A stretch of 64,000 bases of DNA, taken from NCBI GenBank assembly GCA_021292105.1, contig CM037865.1, forward strand, positions 74,909,152 through 74,973,151, written 5' to 3'. Shown here piece by piece: positions 47,718 through 60,015 of the stretch. Under the pieces are notes generated by a model. It saw only the letters and a program-made list of their open reading frames with translations. It was not told the origin of the DNA and searched no databases. Both the position numbers and the translations under genes were made by a program. This DNA is from Anadara kagoshimensis (taxonomy: Eukaryota; Mollusca; Bivalvia; Arcoida; Arcidae). Each line of letters begins with the position of its first letter. The first letter of the stretch is position 1.

Positions 47718-48732
47718 GTAAGTATTCAATCATTGTACATGTAATGGTTGTGAATTATTCAAATTTCTGTAGTAATCAACAGTAAATGTACATATAAAAT
47801 ACTGAGATTTCCCTCATCTGACTGGTTTTCTTTTTTTCTGACATGAATATGGAATGTTGACATCAGTTTATCAACTTTATGTGTACTCAGGGGATCAAAA
47901 TTATGTTATGTAATGGAAGGTGCAGGATTTTTATTTTTGGCAGGTCCCACATAAAGTTAGGAAAGTCTGATATCAACATTGAAATAGAGTTTATATGCAA
48001 TTATGTTATATAGAAAAAATAGGATTATCCTGGTAAATACATATTATTTATATCTTATTTGACAGGATTTGTATCAGAGTCGAGTCTTGTTTCCATGACG
48101 ATATCACATGTATCACATGCTGTGCGGCGAGTCCTGATGTGTCATGGGGACAAGGCGAGACTGCATTCATTTGTCTTGATGCGACAGAATCTAGGGGAAA
48201 CCCTTGATCGTTGTTTACGTTACATTCCAATCTGATGATGTCATTACTACGAATCTGAAGTAGTCCGCGAAAAAAACCCACACGACCTTGTATCAGGCAT
48301 ATGCCTGATACAGAATCTTGTATCAGACAGACAGACACCCTTGTATCAGTTCAAGAATAAATAATTTTTAACAAAATACATATTAATTGTAAGATAAAAA
48401 TGGTAGGGCCATCAGACTTTTACAGTTTAAATATCAAGGGTCCCAAGGTAAAACCAGTAGGTCCAGAACCTCAGACCCAGGCAATTTTAAACCAGTTATT
48501 TTGCTATAAATATGAACTGTTAGTTTACAAATGATGAAAGTTAAAGGAAAAAGTAATCTGCATCATACAGCAAAGTGTTTGCTTCTCGTCTCAGATTTTC
48601 TTACTGAATATTCAAGTATACTGCTCTAAGTGTACTAGAAGATCAACTACTACTTGTTTGTTAATATTAAAAATCTTCTGATGATCTCACTACAGTTTGA
48701 TAATTTTATGTTGTTATTTTTTTCTTTTACAG
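47718..48732 (+). other. Probable 3' UTR intron of TMEM258
   Basis: Lies between the GTAAGT donor at 47718 and the TTTTACAG acceptor at 48732. Nothing else recognised, apart from small inverted CTTGTATCAG motifs near 48295-48350. Confidence 0.45.
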
Positions 48733-48840
48733 ACTTAATGGATGGGTTGAAAGGGAAGTACGAAGAATGGTGTCATTATATAGATCATGTTCATTATTTG
48801 TTTGTAAATTATATTGTAATAAAAAAATCCAAACCATTTT
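48733..48840 (+). other. TMEM258: Probable 3' UTR exon of TMEM258 with poly(A) signal
   Basis: Acceptor TTTCTTTTACAG ends at 48732. AATAAA lies at 48818-48823. With the GTAAGT donor at 47718 this would be the terminal non-coding exon. A short reading frame starting MDGLKGKYEEW lies here, but no conserved protein was recognised. Confidence 0.5.
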
Positions 48841-48861
48841 AATCATTGCTATTTTTTTTTA

Positions 48862-49311
48862 GCTCACCTGAGCACAAAGTGTTTAAGTGAGATATTGTTA
48901 TCAGTCTTTTTGTCTGTAGTGTAGTGAGACTTGCATTTGTCAAACTTGTCAGATCTTGTCTCAGAAGATCTTCATGACAAAAGCTAGGTCAAGTTTGTAT
49001 ATGGGTCATGTTGGATCAATAAGTAATATGTAGGTCACTAAGTTAAATCATAAAAAAACATTGTAAACACTTTAAGTCCATAGTCCATATTTTTTGTCCA
49101 ATCTTCATATAATTTGTCCAGAACGAACTTCATGAAAAAGCTAGGTCAAGTTCGTATATGGGTCATGTTGGATCCCTAAGTAATAAGTAGGTCACTAGAT
49201 TAAATCATAGAAAAACCTTGTTAACAGTCTCAGGTCCATATTTTTTATCCAATCTTTATACAGTTTGTCCAGAACAATCTCAATGACAATAGCTAGGTCA
49301 AGTTAGTATAT
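48862..49311 (+). mobile_element. Left part of a GCTCACCTG-ended repeat element, split by a LINE
   Basis: Begins TTTTAGCTCACCTGAGC and contains two to three units of about 165 bp with GTCCAATCTTCATATAAT and AAAAGCTAGGTCAAGTT. Units of the same type resume at about 57540 and end at 58875 (CAGGTGAGCACCCATGGCCT), so the LINE at 49312-57430 landed inside it. Confidence 0.7.
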
Positions 49312-49318
49312 TTAAGAA

Positions 49319-49966
49319 TTGACTTTCTTTTTATCCGGGGACATCGATTTGTTTGAAAGTCTGACACTACAAATAAAAAATAGTAGTGAAACTATTAGAA
49401 AAGATTTCGCTGAATTAAAGATGGAGTTTAGACATTCCAAAGCAGCCATTGAAGAAAAAATAGTTAAACTAGAAAATGAAAACATGGACTTAAAAGATAG
49501 GATCCGAAACTTGGAAGACCAGGGAAGGAGGGATTATCTTATTTTCTGGGGTTTTGGGAAACAGAATCCAAAGAAACTTGGGAGGATTGTGAAATTAAAG
49601 TTAGAGAGTTTATGCATAAAAACTTGAATATTGAGGATGATAGTTAAACTCCTATTGAAAGGGCCCAAAGGCTAGGGAGAAAGTAGTCCGACTAATCAGC
49701 CCACTAAACCCCCATTTAATTTTTTGACTTTTTGGAGGTTTGTGTCAGGATATTCAAAGGGGACTATTGAATCATTTGATGAACTCAAAGAGAAATATAA
49801 GCCAGAGAAAGTTTTTCTCAGGTATGATAAATTGGTAGTTGGTAACAGAGTGTTTAAGTATGATGAAGATAGTGATAAGGTTTATCTGGTCAATTCTGAA
49901 AGTGAAAAATCACCAGATGCAAATGTGAATGTTAAAAATGAAGTGTTTGAGAGTCAGTTCAGTTGA
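49319..49966 (+). pseudogene. LINE ORF1 relic
   Basis: Three frames must be joined to read it: 49319-49560, then ETWEDCEIKVREFMHKNLNI near 49575, then 49750-49966 with LKEKYKPEKVFLRYDKLVVG. Predicted coiled coil followed by an RRM-like part. Non-functional. Confidence 0.8.
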
Positions 49967-50570
49967 CAACTACCAAAGCAAGGTGACAGATGATAAACAT
50001 TGTTAGTTGGAATATTGGTGGTCTGAAAAAGCTACATTCTGCTAATTACGGTAAAATAATTGATATCCTTAAAATGAACGATATAATATGTATAACTGAA
50101 ACATGAGCCAATTCAAATACTGACTGTGATAACATGTTTCTTGAGCATGCAGCATTTTGTAGTTTTGGTGATAAACAATCAAAGTTTGGATTCACACCTC
50201 ATGGTATAACTGTATGTAAAACACTCATTGTCAAGATTTATTAAGAAGGTGTATAATGATACTTACACATTAATATGTTTATTGTTTGATAAAGTGATTT
50301 TTAATTTTGATAAAGATTTTCTAGCTTGTTTTTGCTATATACCCCTAGTGAATCAACATATTACAGAAACAAAGATATGATGGTATTAATATTTTTCACT
50401 TTGAATTGACAAATATTTTAAGTAGTATTAATAAGGAAGTATATACACTGTGTTGTGGGGACTTCAATGCTAGGACTGGTGTTGAACATGATTTTTTATA
50501 GATAGCACAAAATACTGACCTGTTGATTGTAACATTTTTGGTGATAGTTTTTGCCTTGGCAGGCAATCCA

Positions 50571-52925
50571 AAGATAACAAGAGGCCCATGGGCCTTAACG
50601 CTCACCTAAGGCTAAGTACATACATGTATCTCATGCAGAGGTTCAATGGTCAATAACATTGTTAAAGAAAACTCCTTATTTTCAGCAGTAAGGCAAAATT
50701 AAATGCAAGGATTTTGCAAATTAATCGTACCTTGTCCCGAGAATGCTACATATAATATATATATAGTCTAGCTACAATACATTATTTATAACAGCTAAAA
50801 AAGTAAAAACAAAAGTATAAAACTATGACCTTCATCTAGGCCATTACCTACAACATTCGAATATACATGCCTATACAAGAAGTTAATAGTTTTCGAGATA
50901 ATTAACCATTTCAGTATCCTTTACCATCTGTAACCTTGACCTTTAAACCCATGACCTTAATCTATATATCAAAATGATTGTTAAATCAACTACTACAATA
51001 TTCTAATATACATGTTTATACAAAAAATGTATAGTTTTTGAGATAATTAACCATTTTGGTATTCTTTCACATTGTGACCATGACCTTAATCTATATATCA
51101 AAATGATCGTTAAATCAATTCCTACAATATTGTATACATGTCTATACAAAAAGTTTATAGTTTTTGAGATAATTAACCATTTCAGTAGTTCTTTCGCATC
51201 TGTGACCTTGACCTTTGAACGCATGACATTAATCTATATATCAAAATGATTGTGAAATCAAAACTACAATATTCTAGTATACATTTTATACAAAAAGTTT
51301 ATAGTTTTCGAGATAATTAACCATTTCGGTATCTTTCCATCTGTGACCTTGACCTTTGAACCCATGGCATTATTCTATAAATCAAAATGATCGTTAAATC
51401 AAAACCTACAATATTCTAATATACATATCTATACAAAAGTTAATAGTTTTCGAGATAATTAACCATTTTGGTATGATTTGCATCTGTGACCTTGACCATT
51501 GAACCCATGAACTTAATCTATATATCAAAGTGATCGTTAAATCATCATCATATCATCATCATCATTTATTGATATCCTCATTACATGAGATACATAGTTA
51601 TATAATTATGTAACTTAACTAAACTATAAGAAAACATGTAAATTAACATAGTTAACTATGAACAAAAAAAATTAAACTGTGAAACATGGTAAACTTAATA
51701 ACTATGTGTACTATTATATATACCTGTTATAGCCTGTCTACTATAGCAAGTCGGAAATTATGGGTTTGGAGTATCCGTCAAGAGTCCAGTAGCCTTTCAT
51801 ACAAGGCTGAAGCGCGTAAAACAAATCTGAACGATATCCGTTCCTGGTTGTGTGACACATTTCATTGGTTTACCCAAGAAAGATAGGTATTGCTGGTGTT
51901 CACTGTAACTATTCAGTTCAATGTTCCATGTTATTCCGAATGTATCAGTAACGTTCGACCAGAACGCTGTGTGTACTGAAGCTAAAGCAGGGCATGAACA
52001 TGTTAAATGCTGAAAAACGTTATGAAAAGACTGAGTACAGGTTACATGTATGAAAGTCTGAATTAGGTGGGGTTGTTCAAAGTTTAGAAACAAATTTCGC
52101 TGCTGCAAGATCCTCTGTGCTTTTTGCTGTTTCCCAAATAACGGTGGTGGAATGTTTGCGGTGAGCTCGCGATATAATTTAAAATCTGGGTCATTTATTG
52201 TGCGATATAACCAGTATCTGATTCTGTAGCGTTGTACATGTAGGTTGACTATTTTCTTCCATTGAAATTTTGCTGGGAAAGTCTGGTTTACAAGAAACTG
52301 TTTAGAAATTCATTCAAGTTATATTTGCACAAAATGAACCAAAGATCTGGGATAAAACCCTTCTGTATATCCGGTGCTTCTATAAAACGATAAAGTCTTT
52401 GAATGAATACCTGCGTTGTAAGATATATCAAAATTATCATTGTGCCATTACCTACAATATTCTAATATGTATGCCTATACAAAAAGTTAATAGTTTTGCA
52501 GATAATCAACTATAACAGTAATAGTTGTGCATCCTTGACCTTGACCTTTGAACTCATGACCTTGATCTATGTATCAAAATGAATGTCATGTCAATACCTA
52601 CAATTAACTGAAAATCCCATGCCATTATCATCTAAAATGATTAAAAAATAGCATTTTGTATCAAAGGTCAAAAACTGGGACATGACCTTTGACCTTGACA
52701 TCTTTTGGAAGAAAATAGCAAGACAAGATCAACAGTCAAAACTCCATACAATTATCTTCAGCCGTTATTGAGTTATAACAATAAATGTCTCATTTTGAAA
52801 ATTACATAATTTTACGCAAAAAACGTGTAACCTATTTTTCGTTTTTCATGAAAAACACAATTGTAATGTTCCCAGGTATGCTGAATCTAAATATCCAATC
52901 AAAATCGGCGAGTTTACATATATTT
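50571..52925 (-). mobile_element. Satellite-carrying element inserted in the LINE endonuclease region
   Basis: Starts AACAAGAGGCCCATGGGCCT, the complement of the end of the copy at 56928. It then holds units of the 145-bp satellite (50830-51540, 52420-52600) and part of the unique region seen at 1715-1880. The far terminus is missing, so this copy is truncated. A LINE fragment sits inside it. Confidence 0.75.
51541..52420 (-). pseudogene. LINE 3' fragment inserted in the satellite element
   Basis: Minus-strand frames give WKKIVNLHVQRYRIRYWLYR, QRNLFLNFEQPHLIQTF and HVFQHLTC-like cysteine/histidine residues typical of a LINE C terminus. It ends with AATAAATGATGATGATG, a simple-repeat tail. 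About 19 bases of flanking satellite (ATATATCAAA...) are present on both sides, a likely target duplication. Confidence 0.75.
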
Positions 52926-54082
52926 CTAAGATGGGTAAAAGTACTATTGATTATTTTTTATCATCTGCTGATTTGTTCAATTATGTGTTCTTGACATAGA
53001 CATAACAGATCATTTTGCTGTCTTGTGCCAGCTAATTATAAATTCTGGTACCCAGACCCTGCATGATGGTCAGAAAGTTTCTGATTATACAAGGTACAGG
53101 CGGAATAATGACAAATGTTACCAATTTATTGATGTTTTGTAACAAATAAATTACAGGAACTTGAAGTTACCTGTAGAAAGTATTGATGAATTCATTAAAG
53201 CTTTGGGGGAAATATTACATTATGCAGGAGAAAGTATGAAAGTAATTCAAAAGACAGTAAACTAAAAAGCCACAACCAGAATGGTGGGACAAGGATTGTG
53301 AAATTCTGAAAAAAGAGAAGTACGATTGGCTTAATAGATTCAGAAAAAGTAACAGTGATACAGACCTGCAGCTATATAAAAAACATAGACAAAATTCAAA
53401 CAAGTGTGTGAATTGAAACAAGCTGAAGCAGGAGCATGTAAAGTGAATGAAATCTTGACTCTAGATAAAAAAGACACATCAAATGTGGAGGAAAATAAAA
53501 CTCTTTAACAGAGTTGGCAGCCAGTTTGGAAACATCACTGGAGCGCAATGGTTTGATTATTTCAAAATACTTTTAAATTCTAATACATTTGAAGCAGATG
53601 AAACTTAAAAAACAGAGGCTAGAGACGCTGTTGAAAAGTTTATAGTAAATAGTGACACTGACATATTCAGTTATATTGGACATGAAGAAGTATTGGTGGC
53701 AATGACACAGATGAAAAATGGTAAAGCTCCAGGACTGGATGGTATAACTATAGAAATGCTCAAACAATCCTTTTTGTTCCTCGCTGACTTTATTAAAATT
53801 ATTTTATAAAATTTTAGAGCAGGTAGATTTCCTTATGAATGGGGCAAAGCTATTATTTGCCCCATTCATAAGAAAGGTGAGCTTACCAGCCCTGAAAACT
53901 ACAGAGAAATTTCACTTCTAAATGTTTGAGTAAATTATTCACCAAAGTCTTGAATAATAGACTAACTAGCTGGGCAGACATGAACAATACATTGTAAATG
54001 ATATGGAGAACAAGCTGGTTACAGACATGGGTATTCCACAGTAGACAATTGCTTCGTATTACAAGCAATAGTACAGAAGTAT

Positions 54083-54745
54083 TTGAGTAAAAAGAAAGGA
54101 AGAGTGTATTGCCTATTCATTAATTTTTCGAAGGCATTTGACTGTGTTAGACATAATCTGCGATTATACTCTCTAATTAAGAAAGATGTCGGTACCAAAA
54201 TCCTGAAATCAATGTACTTTCAATTGACAGCATGTGTCAGAGTGACTGGGGGATTATCAGAATTTTTTAACTGCAATGTTGGCACAAGAGACGGGTGTAT
54301 GTTAAGCCCTTTCCTATTTGTAATGTTTTTAAATGATCTTATAAGTCAATTAAAATGTTGTACAGGTGTATATATAGACAAAGAAGTACCAAACTTACTT
54401 CAGCTGCTCTTTGCTGATGACATTGTTAATTTCGCAGACTCTGTAATTAATCTACTGTGTCAGCTTGGTATCATTAGCTCATTTTGTAATAAGTATGGAA
54501 TGGAGATAAATCTAGATAAAATCAAAATAGTTGTATTTCGAAGAGGAGGTAGAGTTAAACAAATTGAGAGGATGTATGAAGGTAGTCACATTGAGATAGT
54601 ATCAGAATATAAATATCCAGGAATGTACTTTACTAGCAAGTTAAGTTGGGAAATGTGTAAAAAATCTGAAAAGGTTCTTTTTACTTTACAGAAATTTGTA
54701 ACTATGTACAATGTAAACCTGAAAGATGCATCTTTATCTGTTTGA
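54083..54745 (+). pseudogene. LINE reverse-transcriptase domain, longest open piece
   Basis: 220 codons: YCLFINFSKAFDCV (RT block A), GTRDGCMLSPFLFVMFLNDL (block B), FADD catalytic box at residues 110-113, then EYKYPGMYFTSKLSW. Upstream blocks are shifted to other frames by indels. Catalytic aspartates are present, but the element as a whole is dead. Confidence 0.9.
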
Positions 54746-54884
54746 CTGTATGGTGCGTCCAATTATCGCATATGGTGCTGAAATCTGGGGTTATGACCCC
54801 AAATTGTATTGAATCTGTCCAAAACAATTTTTTTAAAAGACTGTTACATGTCAAATCAAGTATACCTATAGTAGCAGTACTTGG

Positions 54885-55200
54885 TGTTTGTATCTACCTA
54901 CCTATCCTCTTCACTCCTAGTGGAGCATAAGGCAAGGCACAGATCTCTCCACTTCGTCCTATTTGAGGCTTCATTCTCTGCCGTTCTCCAACTTGGCCAT
55001 CCCATATCGTTTCTTTCTTTCTCTGTTGTTCTTCGCCAGGTCACTCTTGGTCTTCTTCTCTTTCTTTTTCCTTCTGGAGCCCAGGTCAATGCAATTTTTT
55101 CATTTTCATAATTTCCTTTTCTTAATACATGCCCTATATATCTCCATCGCCTTGATTTTATTGTGTTTTCTACTGATGATGTTTGTGTTCTTTCTCTAGG
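54885..55200 (-). pseudogene. C-terminal fragment of a second LINE family
   Basis: On the minus strand: RWRYIGHVLRKGNYENEKIA, then LTWAPEGKRKRRRPRVTWRR, then MGWPSWRTAENEASNRTKWR and LCLALCSTRSEED. This order is the common C terminus of many invertebrate LINE polymerases. It interrupts the plus-strand LINE. Confidence 0.88.
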
Positions 55201-55656
55201 TGTTCATTTGTTATTTTATTTGGCCAAAAGATCTTCATTATTCTTCTTAAGCATGTGTTTGTATACTACTATAAAAATGTATTAAATACTGGTTTAAAAT
55301 TTTGTGGATATCCAAAAAGATGTTATGAAATGTTATTTGATCTGCATCAAGCAGGTAGAACAAGTTATAATTGGGCATCTAAAATAAGTAGTTTACTAAA
55401 TATATGGGTTTCATTATGTTTGGTTGTTTCAAGGGGTGGGAAATTTTGATCTTTTTATTAGCTTATTTATTCAAAGAGTAAAAGATAATTATATTGTAAT
55501 CTGCAAAGTGATAGTAAACTTGATTTTTATAGGGAAGTTAAAACTATATTTCAACCTGAAAAATACTTGAACATATTAGATTGTAAGAAATATAAGACTG
55601 CTCTGGTTAGACTCAGAATGTCAAGTCATGAATTAGAGATAGAAAAGGGCAGAGAG

Positions 55657-56928
55657 AGATTTTTAGCTCACCTGAGCTGAAAGCACAGATGAGCTATTGC
55701 AATGGTTCACCGTCCGTCGTCTGTCATGCGTCGTGCGTTAACTTTGTACATTTTAATCATCTTCTCTAAAACTACCAAGCCAAATTTGATGAAACTTAGT
55801 GATTATGATGCCTAGGTAAAGGCCTTTCAGATTTGCACAAATGAAAGGATTATGTCCCCTTGGGGCCCCAGAAAGGGGAAAATTGTGAAAATCTTTAAAA
55901 ATCATCTCCTCTAAACTAAAAAGAGATATAGCTTAGATATTTCATGTGAAACATACTTAGGGCACCTAGTTTCAGATTCGCACAAATCGTAACTGTGGGG
56001 GGCCAAAATGGAAAAAAAGCAAGGCACTTAAGGGGGAAATTGCTAAAATTAATGTATTTGTCAATATAGCTTGAAACTATAAACGTTTTGTATAAGCATG
56101 TATATAAGAATATTGTAGGCATTTGCACAATAATTATTTTGATATATGAAATAGAATGAAGGTCATAGGTTCAAAGGTCAAGGTCATAGACACGAACAAA
56201 TACTTAAATGGTTAATTATCTCAAAAACTATAAACTATTTGTATATGCATGTATATTAGAATATTGTAGGCATTTGCACAAAGATCATTTTGATATATGA
56301 ATGAAGGTCATAGGTTCAAAGGTCAAGGTCAGAGATGCAAACGAATATTTAATTGGTTAATTGTCTCCAAAACTATAAACTTTTTGTATAGGCATGTATA
56401 TTGGAATATTGTAGGATTTGCACAACAGTCATTTTGATATATGAATGAAGGTCATAGGTTCAAAGGTCAAGGTCATAGACGCGAACAAATACTTAAACGG
56501 TTAATTATTTCAAAAACTATAAACTTTTTGTATGGGCATGTATATTAGAATATTGTAGGCATTTACGCAATGATTATTTTGATATATGAATGAAGGCCAT
56601 AGGTTCAAAGGTCAAGGTCATAGATGCAAACGAATACTGAAATGGTTAATTATCTCAAAAACTATAAACTTTTTGTATAGGCGTTGTAGGTATTGGCCTA
56701 ACGATCATTTTGATGTATAGGTGTTTTAGCTGTTTATAATATATTGTAGCTAGACTTTAGATATGTTATATATAGCATTCTTATATAATAATTATTATAA
56801 TTAATTTGCAAAAATACTTGCATATTATTGGCCCTTGCTGCTGAAAATTAATGTCATTGACCATTGAACGTCTGCATGAGATATGTACTCAGCCTCAGGT
56901 GAGCGTTAAGGCCCATGGGCCTCTTGTT
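55657..56928 (+). mobile_element. Complete copy of the satellite-carrying element
   Basis: Begins TTTTTAGCTCACCTGAGC and ends with the palindrome GGCCCATGGGCC followed by TCTTGTT. About five units of the satellite (GGTTCAAAGGTCAAGGTCA) lie between 56080 and 56700. No terminal inverted repeats and no protein. A hairpin near one end suggests a Helitron/Helentron-type non-autonomous element, but this is inference. It splits the LINE C-terminal frame cleanly. Confidence 0.75.
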
Positions 56929-57530
56929 AGAAAGAGAAGACAGGTTATGTATTTTGTTTAGAAATGGGTTACAAAAAAGTTGAAACGGAGAATTTTTTTT
57001 GATTGAATGTGAATTGTATTCACACATTTGAAACATATGTCTACTGGACCAATATACAAAGCGAAATAGCTTACAAAGTATAATCTCTACAGATAATGAA
57101 ACAATCTTGCACAATTTAGGCAATTTTTTTTTTTGTCATTTAAAGAAAGAAAGAAATTTGTAAATAATTAAGGATGTTTCTTTTTTTCTTAATTTATGTG
57201 TTAATTATTAAGGATTATTTGATTATAGATGTTAAACATTAATAAAGACATTAATAACATCAGAAGAATTATCCAAGCTCTTAATCAGACACATGAAATG
57301 ATACTATAAATTTGTCTACCTCTGCCTGTTATTGCGCAATGAAATACATGTATATGCAAATATTTTGAATTGTACTTTTGAGCTTGCGACCCTGTATACT
57401 TTTGTAATAAAGAAAGATATATACATATGCACAATGTATGTGAAAAAGCTTGTGGCTTGTGTCATTGCCTAAAGTCTCAGATTTTCTACAATGAGTTCAT
57501 CATAGGAATGTAATAGGTATTGTCAATATT

Positions 57531-58875
57531 TTGTGATATACTTTTTTGTCCAATCTTTATAACATTCTCTGAATGATCTTCTCAACCCAAATCTAGTTAA
57601 AGTTCCTAGTATATGTGTCCTCTTTGGTTAATATGTAGGTCAACTAAGTCAAATATATTTATAGCATATTTTTCATCCAATCTTCGTCAAACTTACCCAA
57701 AATGATCTTCATGACCAAGTTTGTGTAAAATATTTGTATGGATCATGTCAGGCCAATAAGTAAGTCAAATCAGAAAAACCTTATCAACACTACAAAAACC
57801 ATTTTTTTGGTCCAATCTTCATATCTCTAAATGATCTTCTTGGCCAATGCAAGTTAAATTTTCTCTATTGGTCATATTTGGTCAATAAGTAGATCACTAG
57901 GTCAAATCATATCATAGAAAAAACTATTTAACCCTCTAGACACCACAATTTTCTTATAATCTTCATTAAACTTGCCTAGAATGATTTTTATAACAAAATC
58001 TATGCCAAATATTCGTATGGATCATGAGTGTGCAATAAGTAGGTCACTAGGCCAAATCATTGAAAAACATGGTGAACCCTCAAGACAGCACAGCTCAGTT
58101 GGTATCTAGAGTGCTCGCTCCGTATGTGGGAGGTCGTGGGTTCGATCCCCGACCGGGTCTGACCCAAGACTTGAAAGTGGGTAGTGACTGTTCTTTCGCC
58201 AAGCACTCGGCGTTACGAAATGAAAGTCACGGTTCTTTCGGATGGGAACTTAAAATAAACGAGGTCCCGTGTCACGGTGGGCTTGGCACGATAAAGAACC
58301 CTGCTGTATAATGCCATAAGCGCAACGCACAGGCAAAATTTCTGCACTTTCGCCTATAGCTGGCGACGTCTCGATATAAGTGAAATATTCTTGACTGGGA
58401 CGTTAAACCCCATTACTCACTCACTCACTCTAGACAGCACATTTTTCATTCAACATTCATCAAACTTACGCAGAATGATCTTCGTGACAAAATCTATTTC
58501 AAGTATGTATATTGGTCATGTTGGACCAATAAAGTGTCACACTAGGTCAAATCATAAAAAAACTACTGTAAATGCTCTTGACTTGATTTTCAATCTAATC
58601 TTCATCAAATTTGCTGAGAATGATTTTCCTGACAAAATCTAAATCAAGTATGGAATGGGTCATCAAAAAGGTCATCTTTTTTCTTGACAACAGCCAAGTT
58701 TCATACATGGGTCATGTTTGGCACAAAATCATCATCTTTGTGTTAACTAGACCAATAAGCCTTTCATTTTATCAAATTATTGTAGAACCATGTTAATCCT
58801 CTATAATTACATTATTGGAAAAATGTGCAGAATTCAATTTATTTCAGGTGAGCACCCATGGCCTCATGACCCTCT
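57531..58875 (+). mobile_element. Right part of the split repeat element
   Basis: Units with TTTTTGTCCAATCTTTATAA and GGTCACTAGGTCAAATCA continue from the left part (48862-49311) and end CAGGTGAGCACCCATGGCCT. A SINE is inserted at 58093-58431. Confidence 0.65.
58093..58431 (+). mobile_element. Intact tRNA-derived SINE with target duplication
   Basis: Box A-like GCTCAGTTGGTATCTAGAG and box B GGTTCGATCCCC lie in the head. The core carries CTGTTCTTTCGCCAAGCACT and AAAGAACCCTGCTG. The tail is TTGACTGGGACGTTAAACCC followed by (ACTC)n. AGACAGCACA flanks it on both sides (58083-58092, 58432-58441). At 339 bp it is the best-preserved copy here. The head-core-tail layout recalls bivalve SINEs such as RUDI. 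Confidence 0.9.
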
Positions 58876-60015
58876 TGTATCAATTACAATCCATTCTGCA
58901 TTTAAAAATACTAGAATATTAAGAAATGGGTCAAAATCTTACTTTCGGTGAGTGTATTTAAAGATTATTTACTAGTATTTTTCGTGTAATATCCATTTCC
59001 TACTGGAAAAAGTTTGCTCCATAGTATCATTTGACAAGAAAAAAAGAATTTCATTTATGTTTTGGAGCATATGCTTTGTTCTCATTCTCTGAAAACAATT
59101 TTTACCAAAAGGACAGCATTTTTATAAAGGGGGATAATTGTGTCTTATGCAATTTCACCTGTTTGATCTTGTGGTAACCAGTAACTATTTGACAAATAAT
59201 TGATAATATAGCTGACAAATTCTTGCCTAGATATTTAAACTACATTTATTTGGGCCTCCAAACTTCAGGTTTGACCTACTACTTAAGGTCATTGTTACGT
59301 TGAACATAGGCCAAGGTAAACCAGCTTTGCAAACTTTGTAGAATTCTAGGTCGAATTATATGTGATGGTAAGACATAGCAATATAAAAAACGTCTTACCA
59401 TCGTTAAGGCAGAAAATTCTACCCATAGAGCTTCATGCCATGCTGGTATATTTAACTTATTGAGTTTCAAAGCTTTCGATTCAAAGAAGATGTTTTTTAA
59501 GTTTACACTTCTTTAGGTCACGGTGACCTTAAAAATGTAGGCAAATAACAACAAGCTTCACAAAACGTAGTAGGATTTTTTATAGGTCTTCTAGGTTTTC
59601 GGTTTACGATATAAAGATGTTTTAAAATTTACTTTCGTGTTAAAGGTCACTGTGACTTTGAATTTAAGCCAAGATCAATCGGAGCTCTTCACTAACTTGG
59701 TACAACCTAATACCCTGATGTATAAGAAGTGTCATATAATTTTTCAATGAAATATTTAAAAAAAATATAACATGACAGAAAGTTTCAAGCTTTAAGCCTT
59801 ATAGGTTCCTGAAAAAAAGATGGTTAAAAGTCTTACTAATGGAGGTCATTGTAACCTTGATTGAGTGACATGGTCAACCAATTTCGGAAACTTAAAAAGG
59901 TTTGGCAAGAAAACGTCTAAGTTTCACCATCCCTAATTCTAGGGGGACAATGGACGACATGCACAAAAGGTACTTTAACAACTCGCCTTCAGTATTCGCC
60001 CAGGTTAGCTAAAAG
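58876..60015. mobile_element. Degenerate repeat with GGTCA-rich units
   Basis: Motifs such as TAGGTCACGGTGACCTTA, AAAGGTCACTGTGACTTTGA and GGAGGTCATTGTAACCTTGA recur at about 120-200-bp spacing. The end near 60003 (CCAGGTTAGCTAAAA) is like the CAGGTGAGCTAAAA terminus elsewhere. The left limit is unclear. Non-coding. Confidence 0.45.

Larger units (their letters stand above)
49312..57430 (+). pseudogene. Degenerate LINE (ORF1 and ORF2), interrupted by nested insertions
   Basis: ORF1 relic (49319-49966): coiled coil with KIVKLENENMDLKDRIRNLE, then an RNA-binding-like DYLIFWGF segment and a C-terminal KVFLRYDKLVV, the layout of L1/Tx1-type ORF1 proteins. ORF2 relic: endonuclease start NIVSWNIGGL (about 49995), its end ITDHFAVLCQ (about 53000), reverse transcriptase with NGKAPGLDGI (about 53720), DGCMLSPFLF, LLFADDIV (54410-54421 for FADD), and a C-terminal SSHELEIEKGR region that resumes after 56928 as ECELYSHI and LHNLGNF. 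Several stops and frameshifts. Insertions at about 50571-52925, 54885-55200 and 55657-56928 break it. Confidence 0.88.

Noticed and set aside
48654-48842. A 62-codon protein-coding gene
   Set aside because: Its first half lies before a clear splice acceptor; the part after fits a 3' UTR exon with a poly(A) signal.
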